64,000 nucleotides of DNA from Pseudomonadales bacterium (GCA_002701845.1 NZXG01000021.1:1-64000), one strand, 5' to 3'; shown: positions 38,465-51,381, counted from the first letter of the stretch. Notes: generated by a model not told the origin, from the letters alone. Numbers and translations: made by a program.

Positions 38465-39514
38465 TCAGGACGGGTTTTTCACCACGTCCCCCACCTGCAG
38501 GGGCGCCTCGGCCCGCAATACCAGGCCGTAACTGACTTTATCGAAAGTCCGGAATACCATGAGAATGCCCCGCCGCTCGTCCGGCAGTTTCACCAGCTCC
38601 TCGGTGATACGGTCTTTCACCACGGAACCCTTGGTGTGCACCGCCAGCACATCGCCGATGGTAATACCTTCCCGTTCACCGCGATTCAGCACCACCACGT
38701 CGTACTGGCCCACATTACGCACCCCGCTGAACACGTGCAGGATCTCGCCGCTGACCTCATCCTCCGGAGATTTGGGATAAAACACCGAATCCACCTTGCG
38801 CTCTTCGGTGGGGATCAGGCGGTCGTTGGGGCGGATGTCCTCATTGGAGTTGGTGATCTTGAACCGGGCCACCTCGCCGTCGGCCCGCTCAAATCGTGCC
38901 ATCCCCATGTCCAGAGCGGCAAAACCCAGCACTTCCTCGGTTTCCGGGTCCACATAGGCCGGACCCTTGCGGTACACGCCGTAGGCCTGATGCGCCTCGT
39001 CCCAGCCCGGACGGTGGCGGGCATACATGTAATCACCCAACCCCATCAAAATGTGATCTTCGTCACCGGCCAGAATGTACGGGGAGGCGTTGATCTCCTC
39101 CTGGGTCATGACCCGGTTGTTTTCCAGGAAGCTCTGAATATGCTCCAGGGGAATGGCGGGAATCACCGATTCCAGGGGCTCAACCCGCACCTGGGGGGTC
39201 AGTTTGACAGTATCACCCTTTTTGAACACCATGGGCCCACGTTCCACGGTGAGCCCGGGTTTGCCGTCCACATACACCAGTTTCAGCAGATCCCCCGGAT
39301 AAATCAGATGGGGGTTGTTGATCTGGGGATTCACGTGCCACAGCTCCGGCCACAGCCAGGGATCGCTGAGAAAAGCACTGGAGATGTCCCACAGGGTATC
39401 GCCTTCCTTGACCGGGTAGACATCAGGATGACCCGGCTTCAGTTCCACCGCCGAGACCTGCATGGCCATACCCAGCAAACAGCCACCGGCCAGCCTGAGA
39501 AAAGATTTCATCAT
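38465..39514 (-). CDS. LysM-domain envelope protein
   Basis: This 349-residue exported protein has a signal peptide (MMKSFLRLAGGCLLGMAMQV) and an N-terminal LysM domain (about 33-85, YPVKEGDTLWDIS to YPGDLLKL) that binds peptidoglycan. The C-terminal 250 residues are typical of the LysM proteins encoded next to def-fmt in pseudomonads, with no known enzymatic motif. The start was placed at the first of two adjacent ATGs, with AGGG about 9 bases upstream, rather than the upstream extension. It is divergent from def, and has its own terminator. Confidence 0.88.
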   Translation of the reverse strand: MMKSFLRLAGGCLLGMAMQVSAVELKPGHPDVYPVKEGDTLWDISSAFLSDPWLWPELWHVNPQINNPHLIYPGDLLKLVYVDGKPGLTVERGPMVFKKGDTVKLTPQVRVEPLESVIPAIPLEHIQSFLENNRVMTQEEINASPYILAGDEDHILMGLGDYMYARHRPGWDEAHQAYGVYRKGPAYVDPETEEVLGFAALDMGMARFERADGEVARFKITNSNEDIRPNDRLIPTEERKVDSVFYPKSPEDEVSGEILHVFSGVRNVGQYDVVVLNRGEREGITIGDVLAVHTKGSVVKDRITEELVKLPDERRGILMVFRTFDKVSYGLVLRAEAPLQVGDVVKNPS

Positions 39515-39651
39515 GGTGAGAATCCCTTTATCATTATCAGCGCCTGACTTTTCAGGCGGTTTTCGCATTCGGGGAATGGCAAACACCAGCACCCTGGAAT
39601 CAGCCTAAATTTCACTATAGACCGGTTTGCGGCGTTGTGTGTCACGCAATC

Positions 39652-39669
39652 TGTCTACCAGTGTAGACA
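39652..39669. promoter_or_regulatory. Inverted repeat between LysM gene and def
   Basis: A perfect 7-bp inverted repeat, TGTCTAC and GTAGACA around a CAGT centre, lies between the divergent LysM gene and def. Its length and symmetry suit a dimeric repressor operator. AT-rich sequence with -10-like hexamers (TATGAT, TATACT) follows towards def. The regulator is not known. Confidence 0.35.
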
Positions 39670-39759
39670 AGTTTGCCGAAAACAGACACGGCAAATCCTG
39701 TATGATCATAATCTTAGCAACATTACCTATAGTTATACTAGAAAAGCGGCTTTCTCAAG

Positions 39760-40272
39760 ATGGCAATACTGGATATTCTCGAATTTCCTGACCCTCGTCT
39801 GCGGACAAAGGCCAAGCCGGTCACAAAAGTGGATGACGCCATCCGCCAGCTCACCGACAATATGCTGGAGACCATGTACGCGGCCCCGGGCATCGGCCTG
39901 GCGGCCACTCAGGTCAATGAGCACAAGCGGATCGTGGTGATTGACGTGAGCGACGACAAAAGCCAGCCCCTGGTGCTGATCAACCCGGAATACGAGATCC
40001 TCTCCGGAGAGCAGGAGTACGACGAAGGCTGTCTGTCCGTGCCCGGCTATTACGAAACCGTGACCCGGGCGGAAAAAATTCTGTTGAAAGCCCTGAACCG
40101 GGATGGCGAACCCTTCGAGATGGAATGCGACGGCCTGCTCTCGGTCTGCGTGCAACATGAGCTGGATCACCTGGAGGGCAAACTGTTCGTGGATCATATT
40201 TCACGCCTGAAGCGGGAACGCATCCGCAAAAAACTCAGTAAAGACCAGAAAGAGCGGGTGAAAGTCCGCTAA
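39760..40272 (+). CDS. def: Peptide deformylase
   Basis: This enzyme removes the formyl group from the N-terminal Met of new proteins. All three family motifs are present: GIGLAATQV (near residue 46), EGCLSVPG with the metal-binding Cys (near 91) and QHELDHLEG with the two His ligands and the catalytic Glu (near 133). The length of 170 is normal. It heads the def-fmt-rsmB-trkA-trkH cluster. Confidence 0.95.
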   Translation: MAILDILEFPDPRLRTKAKPVTKVDDAIRQLTDNMLETMYAAPGIGLAATQVNEHKRIVVIDVSDDKSQPLVLINPEYEILSGEQEYDEGCLSVPGYYETVTRAEKILLKALNRDGEPFEMECDGLLSVCVQHELDHLEGKLFVDHISRLKRERIRKKLSKDQKERVKVR

Positions 40273-40342
40273 CCCCTTCGTGTCCAGCCCCCCGGGCGGG
40301 AACACCTCTTACCGACATGCCCACAGGTCACAGGATAGCCCT

Positions 40343-41290
40343 TTGAGTACACCACTGAATATTGTGTTTGCCGGCACCCCGGAATTCGCCGCCACCATCC
40401 TGCAGGCCGTCGTGCAATCGCCCCACCAGGTGCAGGCCTGCTATACCCAGCCGGATCGCCCCGCCGGTCGCGGCCGCAAACTGACCCCCGGCCCGGTGAA
40501 GGCAATGGCCCTGGAACAGGCTATCCCGCTGTATCAGCCGCTGAACTTCAAGCAACCCGAAGCCCTGGCGGAACTGGCGGCCCTGCAACCGGACCTGATG
40601 GTGGTGGTGGCCTATGGACTGATTCTGCCGTCCAAGGTGCTGGAGATTCCGCGCCTGGGCTGTGTCAATGTCCACGCCTCATTGCTGCCCCGCTGGCGGG
40701 GGGCGGCCCCCATTCAGCGGGCCATCGCCGCCGGCGACCGGGAAACCGGTGTCACTATCATGCAAATGGACGCGGGCCTGGATACCGGCCCCATGCTGCT
40801 GACCCGGTCCACCCCCATTACCCCGGAGGATACCGGCGGCAGTGTGCACGACCGGCTGGCGCAGCTGGGGGCAGAGGCCATCGTGGAGGCCCTGGACCAC
40901 CTGGCCAGCGGCAAGATCCAGCCCCAACCCCAGGATGACAGCCAGGCCACCTACGCCCACAAGCTGAGCAAAGAGGAAGCCCGCCTGGACTGGCGGCAAC
41001 CGGCCCGCGCCCTGGCGGATCAGGTACGGGCCTTTGACCCCTGGCCGGTGGCTCACACTCAATTGGGACAACATAAGCTGCGGGTATGGCGGGCACAGGC
41101 ACTGGATGAACCCGGCAACGCCGAGCCGGGCACAGTACTGGCGGTGCATAAAGACAGTCTGGACGTGGCCACCGGCGCCGGCACGCTGCGGCTGCTGGAG
41201 CTGCAGTTACCCGGCGCCAAACGCCTGCCGGTGGCGGCCATCCTCAATGCCCGGGCTGACTGGTTTCCGGTGGGGGCCCGGTTCCATTGA
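40343..41290 (+). CDS. fmt: Methionyl-tRNA formyltransferase
   Basis: Fmt formylates initiator Met-tRNA using 10-formyl-tetrahydrofolate, and Def later removes the formyl group. Landmarks are VFAGTPEFAA at the N-terminus, the catalytic region NVHASLLPRWRGAAPI and DAGLDTGPML. The C-terminal OB-like tRNA-binding domain is intact. I place the start at TTG 40343, which has AGGAT about 7 bases upstream and gives 315 residues, the usual length. The frame is open 21 codons further but the added residues are not Fmt-like. It overlaps rsmB by 4 bases. Confidence 0.94.
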   Translation: MSTPLNIVFAGTPEFAATILQAVVQSPHQVQACYTQPDRPAGRGRKLTPGPVKAMALEQAIPLYQPLNFKQPEALAELAALQPDLMVVVAYGLILPSKVLEIPRLGCVNVHASLLPRWRGAAPIQRAIAAGDRETGVTIMQMDAGLDTGPMLLTRSTPITPEDTGGSVHDRLAQLGAEAIVEALDHLASGKIQPQPQDDSQATYAHKLSKEEARLDWRQPARALADQVRAFDPWPVAHTQLGQHKLRVWRAQALDEPGNAEPGTVLAVHKDSLDVATGAGTLRLLELQLPGAKRLPVAAILNARADWFPVGARFH

Positions 41291-42648
41291 CCGGCGCCGA
41301 CCTTAACCCCCGGGCCCGGGCGGCCCAGGTATTGAGCCAGGTCCTGCCCCTGGGGCGACAACAGTACCGGGCCCGTTCCCTGGCGGAACTGCTGCCCCCG
41401 GCCCTGGCGCAGGAATCCCAGCCGGGCCTGCTGCAGGAGCTTTGCTATGGCGTGTGCCGCTGGTACAACCGCCTGGACAAGCTGGCGGCGCCCCTGGTAC
41501 GCCAGCCGTTCCGGCCCCGGGATGCGGATTTACAGGCGCTGCTGCTTGTGGGTCTGTATCAGATGTTCTACCTGCGGATTCCCGATCACGCCGCCATTTC
41601 CGAAACCGTACAGGCCTGCCGTCAATTACAGAAAGACTGGGCGGCCCGGGTATTGAACGGCATGCTGCGCAGCGCCCAGCGACAAAAAGCCGACCTGGAA
41701 CAGAGCCTGCCCCAGACTCCGGCCATCCAGCAGGCCCACCCCAAATGGCTGGTGGACATGCTGGAGGCGGCCTGGCCCGGGCAGGCCGCTGCCATCCTCC
41801 GGGCCAATAACCAACCGGGGCCCCTGTGCCTGCGGGTGAACCGGCAACAACTCAGCCGCGATGCTTATCTGGCCGGGTTGCGGGACCGGCACCTGGATGC
41901 CCGGACTGGTGGTTTCAGCGACTGTGCCATCTATTTGGCAAAGCCGGTGGACGTGGCCGAGCTGCCGGGGTTCGCCGAGGGCCTGGTGTCGGTGCAGGAT
42001 GAGGCCGCGCAACTGAGTGCCCAACTGCTGGATCCGCAGCCGGGGGAACGCATCCTGGATGCCTGCGCCGCCCCCGGCGGCAAGACCTGTCATCTGTTGG
42101 AGCTGCAGCCGCAACTGGCGGAGCTGGTGGCGTTGGATCAGGATGCACAGCGTTTGCAACGGGTGCGGGAAAATCTGACCCGACTGCAGTTGCGTGCCAC
42201 CCTAGTTCACAGCTCCCTGGAAGACTATAGCCACGAGCACGCCCCCGGTCAGACCTCGGATGCGACCAGCGGGGGTTTCGACCGCATTCTGCTGGACGCC
42301 CCCTGCTCCGCCACCGGAGTGATCCGCCGCCATCCGGATATCAAATGGCTGCGCAAACGCAGTGACATCCGGGCCCTGGCGGACACCCAGGGGCGGTTGC
42401 TGGAAGCGGCTTTTTCCTTGCTCAAACCCGGTGGCACTCTGGTATACGCCACCTGCTCTGTCCTGCCCCAGGAGAACGAACGGGTGGTGCAGAGTTTTCT
42501 GGCCCGGCAGCCCCAGGCCAGGGCAGTGGAGATCGCGGCGCCCTGGGGCGAGGCACGACCGGTTGGCCGGCAGTTGTTTCCGGTGGCCGGTCAGCATGAC
42601 GGTTTCTATTACTGCAAGCTGCAACATGCAGACACACAGGCCCCCTGA
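41287..42648 (+). CDS. rsmB: 16S rRNA m5C967 methyltransferase
   Basis: RsmB methylates C967 of 16S rRNA using S-adenosylmethionine. An N-terminal NusB-like RNA-binding domain (about 1-140) precedes the methyltransferase. It has the SAM motif DACAAPGGKTCH, DAPCSATGVIRRHPDIKW with one catalytic Cys, and YATCSVLPQENE with the second. The start is a TTG that overlaps the fmt TGA, consistent with coupled translation. The length of 453 is slightly above E. coli RsmB (429). Confidence 0.93.
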   Translation: MTGADLNPRARAAQVLSQVLPLGRQQYRARSLAELLPPALAQESQPGLLQELCYGVCRWYNRLDKLAAPLVRQPFRPRDADLQALLLVGLYQMFYLRIPDHAAISETVQACRQLQKDWAARVLNGMLRSAQRQKADLEQSLPQTPAIQQAHPKWLVDMLEAAWPGQAAAILRANNQPGPLCLRVNRQQLSRDAYLAGLRDRHLDARTGGFSDCAIYLAKPVDVAELPGFAEGLVSVQDEAAQLSAQLLDPQPGERILDACAAPGGKTCHLLELQPQLAELVALDQDAQRLQRVRENLTRLQLRATLVHSSLEDYSHEHAPGQTSDATSGGFDRILLDAPCSATGVIRRHPDIKWLRKRSDIRALADTQGRLLEAAFSLLKPGGTLVYATCSVLPQENERVVQSFLARQPQARAVEIAAPWGEARPVGRQLFPVAGQHDGFYYCKLQHADTQAP

Positions 42649-42719
42649 ACCGGCGGCGATGAACGTGATAGGATTGTCCACATTTTCCGGCCCGAGCATT
42701 CACATAGCGAAGCAGCAGC

Positions 42720-44096
42720 ATGAAGATCATCATTTTGGGGGCGGGGCAAGTGGGTGGCACGCTGGCCGCCAACCTGGCCAGTGAACACAACGACATTACC
42801 GTGGTGGACACCAACAGCGAACGCCTGCACGAGCTGCAGGACCGTTACGATATCCGTACCGTCAGCGGTATGGCCTCCTACCCGGATGTGCTGCGTCAGG
42901 CCGGCGCCGACGACGCCGACATGCTGATTGCGGTCACCAACAGTGATGAGATCAACATGGTGGCCTGCCAGGTGGCCTATTCCCTGCACCGTACTCCCAC
43001 CAAAATCGCCCGGGTCCGTTCCGCCAGTTATCTGGCCAAAAGCAAGGGCCTGTTCGGCAACGAAGCCTTTCCCATCGACGTTATTATTTCCCCGGAACAG
43101 GTGGTGACCAATCACATCACCCGCCTGATCGAACATCCGGGGGCGCTGCAGGTGCTGGACTTTGCCGATGGCAAACTGCAACTGGTGGCGGTGAAAGCCT
43201 ATTTCAACGGCCCCCTGGTGGGGCGGGAACTGCGTTATCTGCGCCAGCACATGCCGGCGGTGGACACCCGGGTGGCGGCTATCTTCCGTCGTGACCGCCC
43301 CATCATTCCCGAAGGCACCACCATCATTGAAGCGGACGACGAGGTGTTCTTCATTGCCGCCCGCAATCATATCCGTGCCGTGATGAGCGAGCTGCGGGGT
43401 CTGGAACACAACTACAAAAAGATCATCATCGCCGGCGGTGGTAACATCGGCGAGCGTTTATGTGAGGCCCTGGAAGGCCGCTACCAGGTAAAAATCATCG
43501 AACGCAACCCCGGCCGCTGTGCCTTTCTGGCGGAGAAGCTCAACAAGACCATCGTGATCCGCGGCAACGCCTCGGACCAGGATCTGCTGCTGGAAGAGAG
43601 CGTGGAGGACACCGATGTGTTTATCGCCGTCACCAACGACGACGAGGCCAATATCATGTCCTCCATGCTGGCCAAACGCCTGGGGGCCCGCAAGGTGATG
43701 ACCCTGATCAACAACCCCGCTTACGTGGACCTGGTGCAGGGGGGCGATATCGATATCGCCATCTCCCCCCAGCAGGCCACCATCGGCAGTCTGTTGACTC
43801 ATGTCCGCCGGGGCGACGTGGCCAACGTCCATTCCCTGCGCCGGGGTGCGGCGGAGGCCATCGAAGCCATCGCCCATGGGGACGAAAAGTCATCCAAGGT
43901 GGTGGGCAAGGCCATTGGCGAGATCGATTTGCCGGAAGGCACCACCATCGGCGCCATCGTGCGCCAGGATCAGGTTCTGATCGCCCACGACGATATCGTG
44001 GTGGAATCCGATGATCATGTGGTGCTGTTCCTGATCGACAAGCGCCGGATTCAGGACGTGGAGCGGCTGTTCCAGGTGGGCATAACCTTTTTCTGA
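42720..44096 (+). CDS. trkA: Trk potassium uptake regulator TrkA
   Basis: This is a cytoplasmic NAD(H)-binding subunit that gates the TrkH potassium channel. It has two RCK units in tandem: the first Rossmann motif is GAGQVGG near residue 7 and the second GGGNIGE near residue 240, each followed by a TrkA-C domain. The length of 458 matches E. coli TrkA. It follows rsmB by 71 bases and precedes trkH by 18. K+ uptake by Trk together with ProU would serve osmotic adaptation. Confidence 0.95.
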   Translation: MKIIILGAGQVGGTLAANLASEHNDITVVDTNSERLHELQDRYDIRTVSGMASYPDVLRQAGADDADMLIAVTNSDEINMVACQVAYSLHRTPTKIARVRSASYLAKSKGLFGNEAFPIDVIISPEQVVTNHITRLIEHPGALQVLDFADGKLQLVAVKAYFNGPLVGRELRYLRQHMPAVDTRVAAIFRRDRPIIPEGTTIIEADDEVFFIAARNHIRAVMSELRGLEHNYKKIIIAGGGNIGERLCEALEGRYQVKIIERNPGRCAFLAEKLNKTIVIRGNASDQDLLLEESVEDTDVFIAVTNDDEANIMSSMLAKRLGARKVMTLINNPAYVDLVQGGDIDIAISPQQATIGSLLTHVRRGDVANVHSLRRGAAEAIEAIAHGDEKSSKVVGKAIGEIDLPEGTTIGAIVRQDQVLIAHDDIVVESDDHVVLFLIDKRRIQDVERLFQVGITFF

Positions 44097-44114
44097 CAGG
44101 AGCCAGTCACACTC

Positions 44115-45566
44115 ATGCACCCCGCGGTTATTCTGCGCATTACTGGTCTGCTTTTGATGGTGTACAGCAGCACTATGCTGGTGCCGGCGGTGGTGGCGCT
44201 GATCTATGGGGATGGCGGCGAGAAGCAGTTTTTCTTTGCCTTTGCCATTACCCTGGTTTCCGGCCTGCTGTGCTGGCTGCCGGTACAGAACCGCAAACAG
44301 GATCTGCGGGTGCGGGACGGTTTCGTTATCGTGGTGCTATTCTGGTCGGTGCTGGGTGGCTACGGCGCCATTCCCTTTATGCTGGGGGAACAACCTCATA
44401 TGCCCCTGGCGGACGCGGTGTTTGAATCCATCTCCGGATTGACCACCACCGGCGCCACCGTAGTGAAGGACATCGACAGCCTGCCCAAATCCATCCTCTA
44501 CTACCGGCAACAACTGCAGTGGCTGGGGGGCATGGGTATCATCGTGCTGGCGGTGGCGATTCTGCCCATGCTGGGCATTGGCGGCATGCAGCTGTATCGG
44601 GCCGAGGCCCCCGGCCCCATCAAGGACAACAAACTCACGCCCCGCATCACCGAAACCGCCAAGGCCCTCTGGTACATCTACGTCACCCTGACCCTGACCT
44701 GCGCCCTGGCCTACTGGATTTGTGGCATGAGTGTGTTCGATGCCATCGCCCACAGCTTTTCCACCGTGGCCATCGGTGGCTTCTCCACCCATAACGCCAG
44801 CATCGGCTTTTACGACAGTGCGGCCATTGAGCTGGTCACGGTGTTTTTCATGCTGCTGGCGGGGGTCAATTTCGGCCTGCATTTTCTGGCCTGGCGCCGG
44901 CGTAATCTGTTTTCCTACTGGCAGGATCCAGAATTCCGTTTTTACATCACGGTGCTGTTCAGCATCAGTGTGCTGGTGTTCTGCGGACTGCTGCTGGCCA
45001 GTGACTACGACGACCCCCTGCTGGCGGCGCGCCATGCCCTGTTTGAAACCGTGGCCATCGGCACCACCACCGGCTATGGCGTAGCGGACTTTTCCGGCTG
45101 GCACCCGTTGCTGGCCACCGCCCTGATCATGGGCAGTTTTGTGGGGGCCTGCGCCGGCTCCACCGGCGGTGGCATCAAAGCGATCCGGGTTTACCTCATG
45201 TTCAAACAGGGGCTGCGGGAGATCCGCCGGCTGATTCACCCCAACGCGGTGATGATTATCAAACTGGCCAACAAAGCGGTGCCGGACCGGGTGATTGAGG
45301 CCGTTTGGGGTTTCTTCGGTATCTATCTGATGAGTTTCTGTATCCTGTTTCTGGCCATGCTGGCCACCGGCATGGATTTTATCACCGGCTTCTCGGCGGT
45401 GGCCGCCTGCCTCAACAACCTGGGCCCCGGGCTGGGGGAGGTGGCGCTGCACTACGGTGATATCAGTGACACCGCCAAGTGGATTCTCTGTTTTGCCATG
45501 CTCCTGGGGCGACTGGAGATCTTTACCCTGCTGGTGCTGTTCACTCCCATGTTCTGGCGGCATTAG
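44115..45566 (+). CDS. trkH: Trk potassium channel subunit TrkH
   Basis: This is an inner-membrane K+ channel with the four-fold pseudo-repeat of the SKT family. The pore-loop filter segments can be seen in [36 protein letters not shown] and [11 protein letters not shown]. The length of 483 equals that of E. coli TrkH. AGGAG lies upstream of the ATG. It is directly after its regulator trkA. Confidence 0.94.
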   Translation: MHPAVILRITGLLLMVYSSTMLVPAVVALIYGDGGEKQFFFAFAITLVSGLLCWLPVQNRKQDLRVRDGFVIVVLFWSVLGGYGAIPFMLGEQPHMPLADAVFESISGLTTTGATVVKDIDSLPKSILYYRQQLQWLGGMGIIVLAVAILPMLGIGGMQLYRAEAPGPIKDNKLTPRITETAKALWYIYVTLTLTCALAYWICGMSVFDAIAHSFSTVAIGGFSTHNASIGFYDSAAIELVTVFFMLLAGVNFGLHFLAWRRRNLFSYWQDPEFRFYITVLFSISVLVFCGLLLASDYDDPLLAARHALFETVAIGTTTGYGVADFSGWHPLLATALIMGSFVGACAGSTGGGIKAIRVYLMFKQGLREIRRLIHPNAVMIIKLANKAVPDRVIEAVWGFFGIYLMSFCILFLAMLATGMDFITGFSAVAACLNNLGPGLGEVALHYGDISDTAKWILCFAMLLGRLEIFTLLVLFTPMFWRH

Positions 45567-45696
45567 GGCCTGGCCGGTATTGATCACTTTTTGGCCAGTT
45601 GTCCGGCCGTTCTCAGGGAATTTCGTCAATTCCAGCCGTGGGGACGATTCTCTGTCTATACTCAAGCCAATATTCCCTGCAGCAAGATCATCGGTT

Positions 45697-46683
45697 ATGT
45701 TCAATCGCGACGAATGGATTCTTGAACAACAGAATCCGATGATTTCCATTAAGAAGTGGCAAACCACGGTGGATCTCATCGCCAATCTGTACGAGTCACC
45801 CATCGTGCATATTTTGCAGTGCACCGGCCGCGGCTATCAGGTGGTGGTGGGCAGCAACACCCCCACCAATCCGTTTCGCGCCGGCCATCACTTCCCGCCG
45901 GACAGCCGCCTGTTCAGTGCCCGGGTGATCAGCCGGGGAGCCCCCCTCTACGTCAACCACGCCGCCAGCATGGCGGAATGGCGGGAAAACCCGGTGGTGC
46001 GCGAGCACCGTATCAATTCCTTTCTGGCGGTACCCATCTACTGGCCTGATGGGGTCAGCTTCGGCACCATCTGTGTGCTGGATTTTGCCGTTACCCATTA
46101 CAGCCGTACTTATCAGGATCTGCTGCTGCAGTTTCGGGATTTGGTGGAGGGCGATCTGCTGCTGAACAATCAGTTTCTGCAGTTACTGGAGCTTTCCACC
46201 AGGGACGAGTTGACCCGCTTGTTCAACCGCCGTGGGTTCTTCGCCGAGGCCGACAAGCACGTGAGGCTGGCCCAGCGCCTGCAGCAAAGCGTCGGCATTA
46301 TGTACCTGGATCTGGATCACCTGAAACAACTGAACGACGACTACGGTCACCGTCTGGGGGACAAGGCCATCGCCGCCCTGGGCACAGCTATTCGCAACGT
46401 GATGCGGGACAGTGACGTGGCCGGTCGTATCGGCGGTGATGAGTTCGTGGTGGTGCTGATGACTCCGGACGAACAATCCCTACCCAAGATGGCGGCCCGG
46501 GTGCGGGCCGAGCTGAAACAGCTGTGCCAGGGCGAACTGGCGGATCTGACACTGAGTGTCAGCATCGGCTATCGCCTGTTCCCGGTCACTGAGATCAGCG
46601 TGATCGATCGCATGGTGTCCCTGGTGGATGAGCGCATGTATGAGGACAAAAACAACCATCAGCAACAGCTGGATGCCCGTTGA
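45697..46683 (+). CDS. GAF-GGDEF diguanylate cyclase
   Basis: This is a soluble 328-residue protein with a GAF-type sensor (about 25-165, including FLAVPIYWPDG) and a GGDEF domain with an intact GGDEF motif near residue 247. It should make cyclic di-GMP. An inhibitory RxxD site is not obvious just before the motif. The ATG at 45697 starts MFNRDEW. The frame continues upstream into trkH but those residues are out-of-frame shadow of trkH. It lies 130 bases after trkH and may have its own promoter. Confidence 0.87.
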   Translation: MFNRDEWILEQQNPMISIKKWQTTVDLIANLYESPIVHILQCTGRGYQVVVGSNTPTNPFRAGHHFPPDSRLFSARVISRGAPLYVNHAASMAEWRENPVVREHRINSFLAVPIYWPDGVSFGTICVLDFAVTHYSRTYQDLLLQFRDLVEGDLLLNNQFLQLLELSTRDELTRLFNRRGFFAEADKHVRLAQRLQQSVGIMYLDLDHLKQLNDDYGHRLGDKAIAALGTAIRNVMRDSDVAGRIGGDEFVVVLMTPDEQSLPKMAARVRAELKQLCQGELADLTLSVSIGYRLFPVTEISVIDRMVSLVDERMYEDKNNHQQQLDAR

Positions 46684-46722
46684 TTTTGCAGCACTATACA
46701 CTAAACGTTTAACCGCTGAGCC

Positions 46723-47778
46723 TCACAAACCATCCACTTTCAGCCAGTAATACCACTGTAAGCAGGCATACAACCCAAAAGCACCCACCACAAAAGGTTT
46801 GATGCGGCTGTCGGTGCGCAGCATGGTAATGATCAACATAGGCAGGGATGCCGCCAGAAAACGCAGACTGTAACCACCAAAAACCAGATTGAAGCTGACA
46901 AAACTGAGAATCACGATGGCGTAGGCACAGATGATCTGCGTGCCATACCGGCGGCCCTGAGTCAGCGCCACTCCCAGCAGGGCGATCCAGAATAAGGTAT
47001 AAAGCAGCCCGGACGAGGCATTGCCCAGCACCCGTTCGGCGCGCCGGTCTCCCAGTACACTCAGGATCTGGTGCAACAGCTCACCGGAGGCGAATGACAG
47101 CACCGCGCCGGCAAACACCAGCCCCCCCAGATAGAACCAGTACGGCAGCCAGCCCTTCTGCTGCCAGCGGATCGCCAGGGTCAGGCACAGCCAGAGCAAG
47201 ACAAATAATACCGACGAGGTATGCAGAAACGGCGCGATCAACACCAGCAGAACCGCCGCCGGCAGCAGTTTGCGGGGCAACATAAAAGCCCATAGCAGTA
47301 AACTGAAGGCCAGGGAGTTACGCATCTGGTCGAAGGCGAAGGTCATTAACAAAGGATTCAACAGTAACGGCAATGCCAGCAGGCTTTGATAACGGGCCAG
47401 GAACACCACAAAGGTGAATACGCAGAAAAAGGCAATGGCATCGAACAAAGTGGGCAGACTGATATCCCAGGTCTTGTGCAGATAGGGGATGGCACTGTGC
47501 CAAAGAATTTCATTGGTAAGATAATCGTACCAGTGGCTGAAACGACTGTATTCCAGCAGATTTTCTTCATATTTGAAGTAATGCAGATAATTGACCCGAT
47601 CCACAAATTCATAGCCCCGCAGATCCGCCCAGGGAATCTGCACCGCCAGCAACGCCAACAGCACACCACAGAGGACATGAGTCAAGGTGAGCGGTGGCGC
47701 CGCCGGGACTGCCGCCGCTGGCCGGGGCGGCGGCGCGGTATGGCGGGCAAGGGCATCTTGGAGGATCAGGTAACTCAT
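46723..47778 (-). CDS. EpsG-like polytopic membrane protein
   Basis: This 351-residue membrane protein has about nine hydrophobic segments. RNSLAFSLLLWAFML and FLHTSSVLFVLLW resemble the conserved core of the EpsG/Wzy-like polysaccharide polymerase family (RQ.x.A and FHxSS-type motifs). It begins with a Pro/Ala-rich cytoplasmic stretch. A role in polymerising or modifying a surface glycan is plausible but it lies outside any recognisable polysaccharide cluster. A divergent gene for a GT39-like protein starts 238 bases away. Confidence 0.6.
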   Translation of the reverse strand: MSYLILQDALARHTAPPPRPAAAVPAAPPLTLTHVLCGVLLALLAVQIPWADLRGYEFVDRVNYLHYFKYEENLLEYSRFSHWYDYLTNEILWHSAIPYLHKTWDISLPTLFDAIAFFCVFTFVVFLARYQSLLALPLLLNPLLMTFAFDQMRNSLAFSLLLWAFMLPRKLLPAAVLLVLIAPFLHTSSVLFVLLWLCLTLAIRWQQKGWLPYWFYLGGLVFAGAVLSFASGELLHQILSVLGDRRAERVLGNASSGLLYTLFWIALLGVALTQGRRYGTQIICAYAIVILSFVSFNLVFGGYSLRFLAASLPMLIITMLRTDSRIKPFVVGAFGLYACLQWYYWLKVDGL

Positions 47779-48016
47779 GATGGCCGGCTGCTGAGTCCGA
47801 GCTCAGTGGTGATGGCTGGAAAGGAGGTTACCAATTTTACGAATTTTTATGTCAGGGTGATGACAAGCCTCCCACCGGCGGTCTGGGCGTCAACAATCGG
47901 TAACGCAATCCCCTTATCCTGAGCGGTTACTTTGTCCTGGCAACTCTTTTGCCATATAAAGCCCGTAAACACCCGCACATGCCAGTGATTGGCGCCTGTG
48001 CTTCAGAGATGCCCGT

Positions 48017-49329
48017 ATGCTGTTAACCGCTCTGCAACCGCCACCATCTGTGCGCTCTCTTTTGGCGTGCAGTGGGCTGCTGTTCCTGGGCTGGACGCTG
48101 GTGGCCTGGCTCACCGGCGCGCTTGGGGTCCCGGCGGACGGCGACGAAATCGACTACCTGCAACGGGGGCTGACTCTGGTAAGCAATGATTCACTGGCAG
48201 ACGCCTACCGGCCGCCCCTGTATCCCCTGGTGATATGGTCATTAGGCCAGCTGTTACCGCAGCCTTTGGTACTGGACGCGGCCAGGTTACTGAATATTTT
48301 GCTGGTCTCGATAGTGCCCGGCCTATGGCTGTGGTACGCCGGTCGCTCTCCGTATCCCGGGGCCGGCCTGCTGATGGCGCTGTTCAGCGCCCTGTGGCCG
48401 CCGTTCTATCTGTATGCGTTTAATGCCATGGCGGAGGCGCCCTCGTTTTTGTTCTGGCACGGGGCCATCCTACTGACCTTACTGGCGGCGGCCGACGCGG
48501 AAAGGTCGTCGCGGCGGCCTCCTCTGTTACCGGTAACCCTGGCTGGCGTCTGTCTGGGACTACTGGGGCTGCTGAAAGCCAACAATATTCTGGTGGCCGC
48601 CCCCCTGGCGCTGATGTTCTGGCTGCTGAGCCCACAACCGCGCAACCGGCGACTGCGGGCACTGGCGCTGATGGCGGCGGCAGCCATGCTGGTGGTGAGC
48701 CCCTGGCTGTTGTATGTCAAACACCATACCGGCCAGTGGCGGGTCACCACCACCGGCGGTATCAATCTGATGCTGGGCAGCGGGCGCTATGATTTTGGCA
48801 TGGGGGGCGATCCCAACACGTTGCAGGCCCGCTATCTGGCGGCCCATCCCAGTGCGGCGCTGGAGCAGGAAGTGCAGCAGAGGATACCGGTGTTCGATTC
48901 CACCACGCTGCCCCGGGATTTCATTGACGATCAGGCCCGGGAAATGGCACTGGATATCTGGCGCCGCTACCCGCAAGTACAACGTCATTATGGGCTGCTG
49001 AAAGTGCTCCACAGTTTCGGTTTTTCCCTGCGGGGCCCGGTGGATTATGTGACGGCGGGATTTTTCCTGGTGGCCACGCTGGTGGCGCTGGCGGGGTTGT
49101 GGAGCAGGGCCTTGAGGCCACTGGCGGTTATGCATCTGGGGTGCACCTTGTGCGGTGCGTTAATGGCGTTTTTCTTTCTACCCAATATCCGCTTCAAGAC
49201 GTTTTACTTTGACACTACCGGGTTGCTGTTAATCGCCCATGCCCTCGGCTACGTCCTGCTACAACACCGGCGCCGACGCAGAGACCATCCGCTGACGCAA
49301 AAAGGGGGCCTGTCGGCCCCCGCTGCGGG

Positions 49330-49333
<4 letters not shown>
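48017..49333 (+). CDS. GT-C/ArnT-like glycosyltransferase family membrane protein
   Basis: The 438-residue product has roughly ten membrane segments. An acidic motif in the first external loop (DGDEIDYLQ near residue 42) and YRPPLYPLV shortly after are typical of GT39/ArnT-like enzymes that transfer sugars from polyprenyl phosphate carriers. The final residues ([11 protein letters not shown]) are encoded by the stem of the convergent groESL terminator, so the end of this gene and that signal share DNA. The stop overlaps the groEL stop by 4 bases. Substrate is unknown. Confidence 0.68.
49299..49321 (-). terminator. Rho-independent terminator of groESL
   Basis: On the minus strand a 7-bp GC stem (GGGGGCC / GGCCCCC) with a 4-base loop is followed by five T. 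It begins 8 bases past the groEL stop and lies wholly inside the 3' end of the convergent glycosyltransferase gene. Confidence 0.85.
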
Positions 49334-51271
<1,938 letters not shown>

Positions 51272-51353
51272 TGAAATTTCCTCCCAAAAGAATCTAAACA
51301 GATCAACAGAGTTGTTGCGGGCCGGTGTTTAGCGCTCGGCCCATCGAATCGCA

Positions 51354-51381
51354 AAATAGGTGCGGTTTTTGCACTTTCAAG
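51354..51381 (-). promoter_or_regulatory. Sigma-32-type promoter for groESL
   Basis: On the minus strand CTTGAAA, a perfect match to the RpoH -35 element, is followed by 13 bases and ACCTATTT, a fair match to the CCCCATNT -10 element. It points at groES about 80 bases downstream. This implies heat-shock control. It was read by eye and not scored against a matrix. Confidence 0.6.

Noticed and set aside
46702-46711. Palindrome TAAACGTTTA between two convergent genes
   Set aside because: Only 10 bases, at a convergent junction with no promoter to regulate and no T run; likely chance.
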